Shown here piece after piece: positions 21,253 to 33,833 of a DNA stretch of 50,016 bases. The notes beneath the pieces were generated by a model. That model searched no databases, had not been told where the DNA came from, and saw only the letters and a program-made list of their open reading frames with translations. This stretch comes from Gonium pectorale (taxonomy: Eukaryota; Chlorophyta; Chlorophyceae; Chlamydomonadales; Volvocaceae): NCBI GenBank assembly GCA_001584585.1, contig LSYV01000016.1, forward strand, positions 810,035-860,050. Reading direction: 5' to 3'. A program made the translations under genes and the position numbers. Each line of letters opens with the position of its first letter. Position 1 is the stretch's first letter.

Positions 21253-24200
21253 CTGTGGGCGTACGGCAGCAGTACGGGGTAAGGCGAAGGCGGAACGGCG
21301 AAGCAGTAGTCGTCCCGCATCCATATTCGCTGCATTGGCCTAGGCTGAAGCCAACTGCTGTCACACGTTCAGCCCAGCAGAACCAAGGCAGCGCCTGGCA
21401 CGCTGCCTTAGCCCTATCCGTGCTATCTAGACAACATACGAGCCGGGTCCGCGCATGCCAATCAGGCTGCACACACGCTGACTGCGAACCCAAGCCCTCT
21501 CACTCGCTGCTGCCACGGGAGCGCTCATGGCGCATGGGGCCACTCTGCGTACCTGCAACGCCCGAACCGTCTCAGCCATGCTACGCGCTAGGCCGTGCCT
21601 CCCATTTCTGAGCGCCGACGACCGCCGATCCCCGCCGGTGCATCCCGTGGCGGGCGGGCTGTCATCCAGATAGTCGAATGGCAGAGGCACGAGCTTCCCG
21701 CGCATCTCGGAATAGTAGGCCTGCAGGGATCCAGTCCCCGCACGGGCGGAGCACTAGGTGAGGACTAACCATTCAAAAACGGGTGGGTCGACACACACGA
21801 GCAGCGTTTTCCTTTTCAACACACGAGCTGCGTAGGAGTGCTGCCGCGTTGTGTATGGGGCCGAGAACAGGGCACGCAAGGCGTACGGCGCGTAGTCGCC
21901 ACCGCGCCACCGGCTGCCATACACGAGCGTGACCTTGGCCGGTGCATGGTGGCATGGTCCTCCAAGGCTGTGAGAGAGATGACGCTGACAGTGGGGTGTT
22001 GCTGCTGCTTGTCGTGGTGGGAGCTGCCACCTAGGGGAATATCGACACATAAGATGCCCCGATCCGCCCTATCTGTCCTCAAGCTGCCAAATTGCCATGC
22101 AGCAACTACTACGATCTTTCTCAAAGACCATTGGGCGGCAGCGACGGTGGTACCTCAGGCCAGCCCTGCACTCACGCTCACGGTCCGCAGAAACGAGTCT
22201 GCGTCCAAGCGCGCTGACCCCGCGCCGCCGGTGGACGGCAGCCAGCTGACAGACATCTGCGTTGCGACCGCTGCACCTGACAAGGGCCCGGTGCTGACGT
22301 CACTACTTGGGCCTCCGGGGAAACCCCCCTGCGCCTGCTGCTGCTGCTGCTGCTGTGGATCGACGGCAGCCGGCTCAGTCGGGCGAAGAGCAGTAATGCT
22401 GTCCTCGCCCTCCTGCAAGGGGTAGAGGGGACGCGCTGTCGCTCCACAGGCCAGTACAGCATCCCATAAGCGCAGCCGCAGCCGCATGGTGACCCCGCGA
22501 GGTGACCCCGCGTCCCGCACCGCTTCGCTCCCCACCCGCTCACGCGGTCCCAGCTCCCAGCAGCTGCGGCAGCCGCCAGAGACACCACTCTTATCCATGT
22601 TGAATGGCATTCAACATCGCGAGTTCCGGCGAATCCTGGCATTTTCCCGGTCCATGCGTACCTTGACGGCGTCCCGCTTCCCGAGGAGGACGCTCCCGGC
22701 GCCGGTTGCTCTGCGGTCCGCTGCCCCTACGCCCCTGCTGCCCTTGGCCCTCTCGCACCCTCCTCCAAGGGACGGCACCGTTGCGCTCGTCCTCGCCGAT
22801 GCTGTGTCCACTTGCGTGTCAGCTGAATCCGCCACCTTGCCAATAGGGCCGGAGGGGTAACACGCGCCGCCGCCGACCGCATGCTTGAGGCCAGGACCCG
22901 TCCCTGCAAGGCGGCTGCGGCGAAGGGCGAAGACGGCCGCCCCGGCAGCGCCAAGGAGGAGGGCGGCGCCCACGGCAGAGGCGGCAGCTGCAACCGGCAC
23001 CACCCAGGATAGGCGGGAGGGCGCCGGCGAGGATGTCTGCGGTGACAACTGTGTCGAGGCTTCGGAGCCTAGACCGGCCCCAACTGTTCGCGGTTGTTGC
23101 TCATGCTGTGACGGCGGCGGCGGCGGCTCGACAACCGATGGACCGCCCGGGCCTCCAGCGGCGTCCGCCACATCCGTCGCTTCAGTGTCGTTGGCAGAGC
23201 CAGGGAAATCAGACCCGCCCGTTGACTCACTGCGAAACACTGCCTCGATGTTCAGGTTCAGAGCTGCGCGGGTTCAGGGCCAGGAGCGTGCGAGGCTGGG
23301 TCGGGCAAGCGCGCAACCCCAGACGGAGACGTGCGTGGCGCAAGCATGGCAGTGCAAGCGCCTGGAGGCAGGTCGGTGACATGCTCACAGAAACCACATA
23401 AGCAACCCACCGGCCAGGCTCTGGTACGGCAAGGTGAGATCCGTGTACGGCAACAGGCCTGCCGTCGGCGGCGCGTCCGGCGGCAGGGTGCACAATATTG
23501 TGACGTTGGTCCCCGTCCAGCCGTAGTGGCGGGCCGTCCCCAGCACGAGGGTGCCCGCCTCGGGGTCGTACGACAGCGGCTGCGGGCGGAGGCAAGGGTA
23601 CAGCATGGGGGCCTGTCGTACGCAGGGCGAACCGTCCCGCCAACCTGGCGCTGACGTGATTTCAGCAGTGCTGACAGGTACAACCCCCGATTTGCCCTTT
23701 CCGCACAAGGTCCGCTCAAGGTCGGCGCTTTGCACATGTGTTGAAGGGGTCACATGAGCTTGCTCTGTCATTGCTGTGCGTAGATTCAGGGGTTTGTCCC
23801 CCGTCTTCAGGGCTACAGACGATGGAAAGGGCTTACAAGCCCTAGGCCTGCTGAAAGGTTCTTTTGCGCACATCCATAACGCACAGTGTTGCGTGTGTTT
23901 TTGTCTGGCTCTTGCAGGGGCGTACTGGCCACCGTTTTCCCTGCCCTTGCACATTGGGTCGCCTGCAGTATTCGTCGGTCCCCCGTTGCTGCTGACAAGG
24001 CGGGCAGCCGCCATACCTGGGCGTTTGCGGCGAAAGCCAGCAAGCTCTCGTGGGAGTTGCTCAGAGGCGGCGACGGCGGACGTGGAGGAGGGACCGGCGG
24101 CGACGGCGGGCTTGGGGTTGCAGGCGGCTCAGGGACCGAGGGCGGGGGGCCAGGATCCCCCCAGCCGTCAGAGCCCCCTCCCATGGATCCTCCTGCCATG

Positions 24201-27200
24201 GACCCTCCTCCCATGGACCCTCCACCCATGGACCCTCCACCCATGGACCCTCCGGCAGGCAGGCCACCGCCCGGTCCGCCACCGGAGGACGGAAGCGCTG
24301 ACTCTGACTCTGAGCCTGTGTGAGTCAGCACGGGCGGTACGAAGGTAGGAGCGACCGCAAGTCAGCCCGAAACCGAGAGTCTTCGGCTTGCGGGAATGGG
24401 GTGTACGCTGGCCACGCGCCTGTGCGACAGCAAGGGTTGGCAGAGGAGGCCATTAGATGACAGCACACAGCAGGCACCTGATTGTGGCAACTGTTGAGTT
24501 TCAAATCGCCCATCCATCTGTCGAGCGGAAACCAGAGCTCACTAGGAGGCAATGCCGGCGCCCAGGGCGGCGCGAGGGGAAAGGGCGGCCAGTCGGGGCG
24601 GGAAGGCGTCCACGGTGGGTATGGGGAGGGCGGCGAAGGTGGCTGGGGCGGCGGCGGCCGTGGCGGCGCCCGCGGCATGGCCTGCGCCGCCTGCAGCTCC
24701 GTCGGTGCGTGCTGCATCAGCACCGCCGCCACCAGCGCGCGCCACTCGGGCTCTGAAACCACCAGCGTCACATTGTGCAGAGACAGGAGAGGCGCCCCGG
24801 CCGCAGGGGCCTCCTTGCCGTTTGCTTGCCGAGCTGTGGCCGCCGCCGCCGCAAGCGAGCGCCGCCCGCCGGGGGAGGTGGTGCCTGAGGGCTGCAGCTG
24901 AGGCTCCTGTGCGGAGCTGGCTGCGCCCCCAGCGCTGGACCTGCAAGACCGGGCGCACGGGTGGGTGTTCAGGCGCCCTGTAACACGCAACAGGCAAGAG
25001 CTGAGTTTCGAAAACGTACCCCGAGATTCCTATCCTGGGTTCCCCACCTGTCAAAGCTGAACAGCCACAGCGGCAGAGAGCTGTTAGCCCAGGGCGCATC
25101 CGGTCCCGCGAGCCCGCTGGGCAGGGCCCCGGTGCCGTTGCTACCCCCCGGCGCCAAGTTGTACAGCACCAGGTTGCGGAGCGATACAGGACGACGGAGG
25201 GCAAACATGCCGGACAGGCCCTGTAATAGTGGAGGCGTGGCCCACGGGTTGCAGGGTGACCCATAGGGCTACGGAAGCGCGCTGCTATGTGTGAGAGCGA
25301 AACAGGTGGGGTTCAGCATCACTTTGCAACAACTTCAGCGCGACGTGGGGACGCATAAAGCCCATTTCACGGTAGATTGGGATGGGGAGACGACTACGCA
25401 AATGGCGACCAACGGAGTTCATCGTGCACAAGCACCTTTAGGTCCACGAAGGTGCGGCCGACCCCCAGGTCCTCGGGGAGGCCGCTAACGGCGCAGCCGC
25501 CCGCAGCAGCCGCCCCGCCGCCCTCCGGTGGCGACGTGGCAGTGGTCAGCTGAGAAGCGCTGCCGACGCTGCGGTCATCATGGCTGCAGCAGATGGGGTG
25601 AAGGCAGGAATGCAGGTGTCTTGCTAGAGCGAACGGCAGTCCTCAGCTTGAAAAGGCGGCAGGTGAGCAGAGAGAGGTCAAGTGCGGTGTTGCTGAGCGG
25701 ACAGGGCAAATGCGAGCCACCAAGCCGTCAGACTGCCATTGCTCGTCTGTCCAAGAGGGTGGAAGGTACTGCTATGCGCACCTGCCCGGACCCGTGACAA
25801 CAGACCTCACTCGCTCACTTCGCCCTTGCGGCTGGAGGGTGGCTGCTACGCGGACCAACGGAGCGGACGGACGCTCGCAGCAGCCACGCACAGACCGTAC
25901 CTGCTCACAAGCACGATAGGCAGCAAGTCGGGGGCGTCCCCGCACGCGGGCAGTCTGGCCGTCAGGGCCTCCCACAGGCCCTGGGCCATTGGCAAACCGA
26001 ATGGGCCCTGCAGGCAAACGGAAAGGAGCGCCGGAGCAGCATGGAGGAGCCCTCCTTATCTAGCCGCAGTTGTGAAAGATTACCCGCGAGACCGGACCGG
26101 CAGGGGCGCCGCCAACTAACGCCGGGTCTGGGCACCAAAGCCGAAGCGCAAACGTTTCACGCGACCCTCCGCAGCTCCCCCAAACACACATGCCGCTGCG
26201 CTGGCCACCGTCATCCGGTAGATGTATGCGATTCACGAGAGGCTACGACACGGCCCAAGGGAGCACCCAGGAATGACCGCGACGGCCGACGCCCCGCGCA
26301 CCCACCTGTGTCATCGCCGTCTCTTCGTCCCCGTGCAGCAGCAGCGGCGGCCACACCCGCGACTGCGGCAGCAGCTCCACGGCCCCGGGCAGGGCCGCGT
26401 AGGCGGAGGCGGACAGCAGCGTGCAGTTGAGCAGCAGGACCTGGGGAGGGGAGGCAAGTTGCGGGAGTTGGCATGCTGGGTGGACAGCGTTCTAACCTTG
26501 GGGTTGCGAAGAAGGGTAGGGCGCTTGGAGCGTTGAAGGCTCCCGAGTCCGCGGGTCCCAAGTGCCGTAATCCCCAATAACCTCCAACGGAATCAGCCAA
26601 CAATCCAACACGATTTACTGACTCGTAGTAGTGCATTTAGATGTGCAAATCCGAGCTACTCCGGAAGCAATCCCGCATCACTGGAAGTACGGTCCGCAGC
26701 GGCATGCACATATGCAATTTGGGTGTAGCCGTAACGGCTGCTCCATGCTGCGCCGTGCCGAGGGGAACCGTTATCGGCGCAGCGCATTACTTTCGGGAAG
26801 GTTGGTGAGAGGGTACATCAGGAGATGGCCGCACCTGTGGCAGCATCCTTAGCATCGCCACCTCGAGCCTGCCCGCGTCCAGCGAAGGTACGCCGGAGGA
26901 GCCGCCGCTGCCCTGCGAGCCGTACGTACGCAAAGTGTACGTGAGGTGCCGTTCAGTTGTACGGGAGGGCGTATGGGAGGGCGTGCATGCGGCGGGGATC
27001 AGCGAAGAAATAGCGGCGTCATTGCCGACGAAGCCTTGGGCCTTGGGGTGCAACTCCACTGGCTTGCTCGCACCAGCACCTTACAGCTCCATCGCTTCCT
27101 GGACGACTTCAGCGCCTCGCATGTTGAGCGAGAACGGTCCCTTGAGGTGAGACCCCCTGTCTATGCCACCTCCAAGCCAAGTGACTAGCGCTCCCAGCAT

Positions 27201-30200
27201 GCCCCACCCCCCGCCAGGCGCACCTGGAGCACACGGAGCTCGATTCCGAGCTCCCCCGACGCGCTGTGTTGCTGCAGGTTGGGGCCATCGCTGCCGCCAT
27301 TGCCGCCAACACCGCCGCCACCGCCCGCCCCCCGCGCAGCCTCCCGCTGCAAAAAGGTCAGCTCCTCGTCCGACAGCACCAGCGTGCAGCGGGTCAGGGT
27401 GACGCGCGCGATGTCAGACTCCAGGCTGAGGTGGCCCAGGTCCCTGCATGGCAAAGCGCAGCGGAGAGCGAGGCAGCAGCTCAAAAGCGGCCTGCAGCAC
27501 CAAGTTTGAGCCTCCGAGTATACGGGACGAACCCATACTTGCGCAACAAGACGCCTAGACTAGAAAATGCATCTTGCCCAGTGCGAAGCTACGATGCGGA
27601 CCTGCGGGCCTCGACTGCGGACCCCGGGTGTGTGCCTCATAACACGGCACCGCGCCCACGGTCCCTTAATCCATCTGTCACACATCCATTTGCGACAACA
27701 TCCGTGTGCCTGTGCGACACGACGGTGCACGCAACAACACACGCGCGCCTCAGCGTGTTCTAAGCAAAGGCGCCGCCGGCCGTCTGCCGCCCTTCTCGCA
27801 GCAAGGCCCGGCTCGCCTCCGTCATAACTCTTGCAAGCTAGCCCTCAGCCAAGCCGTCACTACTCACTAGCCCAGTGAAGGAAGTCCTTACACAGGGCCT
27901 TGCCCCTACGACACAGTGCCTCCGGCGCCTAAGGTCCAGCAGCCAGCTCGTGTCGCCGTGCGTCCCTGCGGCCCTTCCTCTCCCTTTTGCCACTTGCCTC
28001 GCGATCCGGAAGCTGTTCATACCCAGCGCCATGAGCTCCCCCGGGCTCTCCGGCGCCGCAGCCAGGGGCAGGTTGACCAGCGTCAGGTCGCGGAGGTGAG
28101 CCACGGGGAGGACGGACCAGGAATCGATGTGACCGGGTGAGCGGCTCCAAGGCGCCTCGGGCCAGGCCCCCTCCAGGCCCACCAGGTCCACGACGGGGCG
28201 GCGGTTGGGGTCCCCAACGAGCACCACACGCGTTCCGAATGGAACCGTCGGCTGCAACGGCGTTGGGGAGGAATTCAAGGATGTAAGCACACCAGCAGAT
28301 GAGTACGTAGATGATTCAAGCCACGCGCGAATTGTCCGTGGACACACGACGGCTAGAACCAGCAGCTGTGCGTGCGGGCGCGAGCACGTTGAACCCACGC
28401 GCATAGCACCCCACGCCCACGGCCGTGCCCGACACGCGTGGCCGGGTCTCATGATGGTGCCGTGGTGGCATGGGTAAGGCTTTGCCAGGCTCCCGGCAGC
28501 TAGCGTCCACCAACGCCCTGGGTCCCTGAAGCTCCGCACGCGCACAGCGTCCACACCGAACACCCGCCCTTCTCCAAGCATGCATAACCGCAGCTCCCTC
28601 GCCGGGGGCCCGAGAGCGACCTCGCCCCAGTGCACACAGCGCCAGACCGCACGTAATAACCCACCGGCCAGAACTGGTCTGCCGCCGGAAGCGCGACGTC
28701 GTCTTTGATCGACAAGAAGACGGCGCCCTTCCATACACTGCCTAGGAAATCCGTAGACATCCGTAGCAGCTCGGCCGCTGAGTCCACGGGCGCCGCGGCG
28801 CAGCTCCACGGCATGGATAGGCCGTTGCCCGGGCACGTTATGTTGACGTTGCGCCACCGCACCAGGCCCCCGCCGCCCGGCAGGCTACCGTCGACCGAGT
28901 CCAGCTCCCGGATCCGGACCTCGCCCCCGTCCAGCACCACCCCAGTGCTGTAGGGCCATGCCGAGGTGCTGGCGCACAGGCTGCGGTACAGGGCCTTCAG
29001 ATCTACAACCGGGATCACAAGCACAACGTCTTGGAGGACCAGAGTTGCGCCGGGCGACACACCGACCAGGCGAGGCAGCGAGAGACCAGCGAGGCTGTTG
29101 ACTGCGTTTCCCAATGGCGCGGCCACGTCCGGCAGGAACACGGCCAGGGAGGAGAGCGTGAGCTGCTGGCCTGCGGGGTCGTGAAATGGATCGGGGAGGG
29201 GTGCGCGGGGACTGAGGCTTAGGAAGAGGCGGGTTGCGGCAAAGGGACCTGTTTCCGGTCTCATTGTTATGGCCTGCAAGTGCTTTGCCAGAGACGCAAG
29301 AACGAGCTGCAGTTCTGCTGAAAGGATAAAAATCGGGGTGCCGGGTCGTGCGCGGCACACAGGGGGAGCGGGAGGTAGGCGGCGGGCGTGGAGTTCGGCA
29401 CTTTAAACGGAGCCAGCGGCGGTGGCCGCGGCCCGTACGGTCACCCGTAGGCCGTGCAGCCGCTGCCTAACCCATCCCAGCAGGCTGCGTCGACAGGAGC
29501 TAGTCCGTGGCGCATTCGGGCCCATACACTGTGCAGCCGTCGTGCTGCCCGACCTCAGAACGTGGATCCCATAGGACATAGGAGGGAAGTTGGTATCCAT
29601 TCGGGGCCTGCCCGTCACATACAGCCACTGCCGCGCATACCCCTACCCGTTTCCCTTCTTCATTACCCTACCTGGCAACAGCTGGATGCTGGCCGGGGTG
29701 ACATCCGAGCCGCCTGGCTGCCACCAGACCAGCACAGTCCCCGGCGCTGGTGGAGCTGGGGGCGGATCGGACGGCGCCGGAGTGCGAGGAGGCCACGGGG
29801 GAGAGGCTGGCGGCGTTGGGGCGCGAGGCGGTGGCGGCAACCCGGGCGGAGCTGGGTGAGGCGGGGGTTCCAACGGTGGTGATTGCGTCTCAGGCGGGGC
29901 ACCCAAGACGTCCACTTTGCTTCCTGATGGAGGCCCATCTCCGTTTCCGCCGGTGTCGCCCCCGCTCCACCCTGTCCGAGGCCACGGCTGTTGCATGAGG
30001 CTTTCGGGCACCACGGAGCCCCTGCCACGGAGGGTGAAGGAAGACTCCCCCGGTGGCAGGAGCAGCGCCGCAGTATCTGGCGGTCGCACAAACAGGACGT
30101 CAGGCAGCAGATCCACAGCAGAGCCAACGAGGAGCTGGCTGAGAGGAATGGGGCCCGCATGGTTTTCAAGCGCCAGCTGCGCGCCAGCACCGCCGAAGCT

Positions 30201-30335
30201 GAAAGCCGCGATCAACAATATTAGCGACCGGGGCCACTGGGCGTTGCGGGTACGCAGGCCGTGAACGGTACGCGAACCGGTACCACTATATGGAGGCACA
30301 GCTGGGAAAGGTCGTAAAACCCGCTGGTAAATCAT
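18645..30335 (-). CDS. Receptor-like TKL protein kinase, copy B (21 exons, about 1759 aa)
   Basis: Exons on the minus strand: 30335-29672, 29170-28665, 28251-27998, 27443-27224, 26912-26835, 26440-26306, 26007-25901, 25568-25436, 25220-25048, 24940-24543, 24315-24017, 23579-23411, 23263-22662, 22412-22176, 21720-21553, 21252-21042, 20860-20621, 20277-20146, 19979-19723, 19392-19225, 18773-18645. The total is 5280 nt with no in-frame stop. An upstream in-frame ATG at 30359 is possible; 30335 is preferred because it aligns with copy C. The signal peptide core is SLILLIAAFSF, with likely cleavage after GAGA. Exon 1 ends in a Pro-rich linker and the GTVLVWWQPGGSD motif shared by all copies (SVLVWWQPGGSD in A). 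Ectodomain strands include VLLLNCTLLSAS and LLSLHNVTLVV. The transmembrane helix lies at about 1132-1158 (SWVVPVAAAASAVG onward, then LRRSR). Exon 14 carries a run of seven Gln. Introns 3 and 19 use GC donors. For intron 17 either GC at 20620 or a weak GT at 20602 fits, the latter adding six residues. Confidence 0.85.
22335..22355 (-). repeat. CAG triplet run encoding polyglutamine in copy B
   Basis: Seven CAG codons in exon 14, in the cytoplasmic segment between the transmembrane helix and the kinase. Copy C has an interrupted Gln-rich stretch here and copy A has none. Confidence 0.95.
24181..24255 (-). repeat. Five 15-bp tandem units in exon 11 of copy B
   Basis: Units of the type CCATGGACCCTCCAC on the plus strand, in frame, each adding five residues (GGSMG register, one unit changed to AGGSM). 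This is the same linker site as the 42-bp array in copy A, but with a different unit length. Confidence 0.9.
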
Positions 30336-33300
30336 TGTCAATTGGTTTGTACACAGCAAGCTCGCTCTGCATCCCCGAAACTGCTAGTCAATCGATAGAC
30401 AAACCCAGGTGTTGTATTACCTCTGGCTTGCAGTATCCATATGCATAGCATGAATACATGCGCCCAGCGCTGCTAAACGGGGATAGAAACCATTCTGCCG
30501 TTCATTCTACCGTTCGTCAGACTGGTCAGACATTCGTGCAACAACGGCAGCAGACTCAACCCGTGTTGGCTTTTGAGTACACACCACAAGTACAAGTAAA
30601 TCAGTATAGGTTACTCCTTGGTTTCTCCTCTGTTGTATGTGCCGTTACGTTAAGACCAGCCAATGGGCCCGCCCAGACCTCGGAGGAACTCGGAGGAGTG
30701 GATAAGGATACCAGTCATTTCCTAGAGCAGTGTGTCGGGCCTACGGCCTTGTGATTGTTATTGGACAATCTTCGGCGGCCCGTGGCCGTGGCTGCAGCGG
30801 TCCGCGGCGCGGCTGGCGGTGGCCGACGGGAGGTTCGAATGCCGATGGAGGGAGACATGAAGGTCATGGGGGACCAACGTCGGGGTGGGAGAGGAGGTCA
30901 CGGAAGGCGTGGCCGACACCGGGCGGGGCCCTGCGGGGCGTAGGATAGGAGCGTGGGCGTGGCAGGATAGGGGAGAACAGGCACTTCGGTATTTGCTTGG
31001 GTCATCCAAGAGCAGAAGGAGCCCCCTGAACACTCTATCCGTGCCGCCCAGCAGCTCGCATCTGCGGCCCTTATACCTGACTCCTTTACATACAGAAAGC
31101 GCAATCAAATGATGCAGACAGCCGTATCTCAGCCCTAATAAATCGCGTTGCATGCCTGTGTGTACACGCCCCCGGTAGAAGCCGGCCCCCCAAACTCCAA
31201 CCGCCCACCAGTGTCAAAAATGGACGTTTGTTCCATGGTGGCCGGAGCAAGACGTACACGCGACAACCGGACGAGGATGGGGCCCTACTGCACATTTGCC
31301 AGATGTCCAGCAATGACAGGATCCCGCTACTAGATTATAATGCGTCACCACCTCCAGGTGGCTGTGGTGCGGGAGCCGGGAGGCCAGGCGGGCGAATGGG
31401 TACATGTGGAGCGGGGCAGCGGCTGGGCTAGGGGCGCGTTTCCGGCGCGATTACAGCACCTGGCCAGGCGGCTGCTGGGGAAGTGGCGGCCCGACGCCTG
31501 CTGTCAACCTGAAACTTGAACCGATGCACGGCCTGCGGTGGAGGCCAGGTAAGGTGCGCCAAACTGCCATGGAGCTGCTGTGCGGCATCACAAACGGTGG
31601 CGGCCGCCGTTGGCGGTCGACTTGCACGTGCATGCAGGAGGTTGAGCAGTCCTTGGTTACGCTGAGGAGTTGATGGGAGGTCTCCGACTGGGATAGAGTG
31701 CGTGGCAAAAGGGCAGGATAGGAGGGCTGCTAGCTGAGGTCAGTGCGTGCGGATTGAGGGATGGATGCATGGCAGCATGGGCGTCCCAGCCGGCTGGCTG
31801 GCGGCGGGCGCCGTTTATGTCCACTTTGCCCACGTACGCACGCACCTACCCGGGTAGCTAGTGTGCGGAACTGCGGATGCGGTTCAACGTGCGACCATAA
31901 TGGGTGCCGCGTGCCACAGGCAGTGCTGCGAGCTCGCTGACGTTGGCAGAACCAACGACGAGCGCATGTATGTCCCCGGATGGGAACGATCCCGAGCAAA
32001 CGTACAACCGCCGAATGAACATTTGGAGCCACATGCAAATAAACATGCTGCTTCCGCAACCTACCCAGGACCCAAAGAAGGGCACGCACGTAGGTGGGGG
32101 TACGCGACTTACATCTATCTGCTGGTCCATCGAGGGACCCCACGCATGCACAGGCGCCGCGCTGATGCGTGCGGTAGGTGCACGGCTTCCATCACCGCAG
32201 ATAGAGCGCTGCCACACCGCAGATAGAGGAGTCAGCAGCTAGTAAGGCACCATCCGATTACCCACCAGCAAGCCGTCAAGGCAAATGAACGCACAGCGAT
32301 TCCGCCTTATGCAATCCATGTCGTGTGCGCTGGGAGCGAGACGGGCGACACGTCAACACTGCTGCACCCGATCGGGGTGACGTTCAAGTGGCTCTGCATT
32401 CGACACCGGGCCAACTACTTACCTGACGCCCGTAAGAACTCACGGACCCTAGCACACGGCATACGTACGGCTGCTGGCACCCATGCAAGCAGCTCGTTAG
32501 CGGTACCATGCCTGCATGTGCGTGTGTGCGTGGCGTGTATGTATGCGCGCAGAAGCAACGTCCGAGTGCGTGCCCGGTCCTCCACACGTGCATAGGGCGC
32601 GACGATAACATTGGGCCCACCGTGACATGTGCAAGAATGAAGTCACCCAGCCGATGCGCACGCCCACGCCGCTAGCGTGGCAACGCGTGCAATCAACGAT
32701 ACACGCAAATCAAATCCTAGTGACCGTTACGCAGTTCCATCAACTCGCGGAACATACGCGGCACGTTCCCCCGTTCAAACCTCCTCTAGCAGCTCTAGCC
32801 CCTCCCGCCCACCGACGCTTGATTAGGGGGTGAAATGACGACGCTTGTCAGCCCCAGCAGGGGGAGGCACAGTAACTTCTCGATGCCAGACCGGGCTCCC
32901 CCATCGCAGCGCACCCAGAGATAAACAAATCCTAGTCCGGCGTCCCCAGCTATGCGATTAACGGCTGCCTGTCACTTTGCAAGGAAGCTGCTGCGTGTGT
33001 GCACATGGACCAAGAACTACCAAGTGCCAGTAATGCGCCTATATTTGACGGCGGTGCACACGCCCGCGTCCCCCCCAGTACGTGCCTGCCCCTCTCCCCC
33101 GCCCCACATATTCATCAGTCCGTCGCTTTCCTCGCTCGAGCATGTGTGTGAAGCCCGCCCGCCTCACAAGCAGCGGGCTTTCATCCGGCAGCAGATGCGA
33201 CAGCCGATCGACCTTGAATCCAAACAGCATCCGTAAGACATGCAGCAGCGGTCCCGCACCCCACATGCACACAGAATCCCAAATGTCCGTACCCGTGTAG

Positions 33301-33833
33301 CCGCCTCACGGCCATCACGGCCTGCATGCAGGCGCGTCGTGCAGGTGGATCTGTCGTACTAAACTCGTCATCCCATGCACCGGTGTCGTGTGCGGGAGCA
33401 GCTGTAGTTCTCGGGCGTAAGGATATGAACCTGCGTGCGTGGTGATCGCCTTTCGTGTGTTCGTGGGTAGGAACGGGGGAGGCCTACACCGAGCATGGCT
33501 CCGCCGCTTGACTGGTGTGGGCGTGCGTGCTGGCAGGAAACCGGCGCTCGGCGGCGTCAAGACTGACCACGAGACAGCCGAGCGGGACTATCTCTCTGCT
33601 GCCGCAGTGTGCCCATTGGCCCCGATAGTCTGGGGAGACACACGGCAGCGATCCGTCTGTCGCAGGGCTGTGACCTGCTGAGTTTTGCTTTCAGCAAACA
33701 CACATACATACAGCTCGCCACCGCGCCGCACAAACATACTGATTCACATGCCCGCTGGTAGAGCCTTTGATCGCCCGCCCACACACACCAAATGAAAGTT
33801 AAAGAAGCCCCCACCTGCCACCGGCCGCGAGGG
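30336..33833. other. Spacer between copies B and C, no gene seen
   Basis: Holds the upstream region of copy B and the 3' flank of copy C. A 12-bp direct duplication (CATTCTRCCGTT) lies at about 30491-30514. A short stretch at 32925-32965 resembles part of the copy B 3' flank. The 3' flank of C is otherwise unlike that of A and B. Open frames up to about 140 codons overlap on both strands and match nothing I recognise. No convincing tRNA or TATA element was found. Confidence 0.45.

Noticed and set aside
30336..30359. Upstream ATG at 30359 as the start of copy B
   Set aside because: In frame and possible, but the ATG at 30335 aligns with the copy C start and gives a signal peptide of more usual length.
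30770..30850. tRNA-like B box (GGTTCGAATGCC) at about 30831
   Set aside because: The B box has a mismatch, no good A box or pairing acceptor and anticodon stems are present, so neither a tRNA nor a tRNA-derived SINE is supported.
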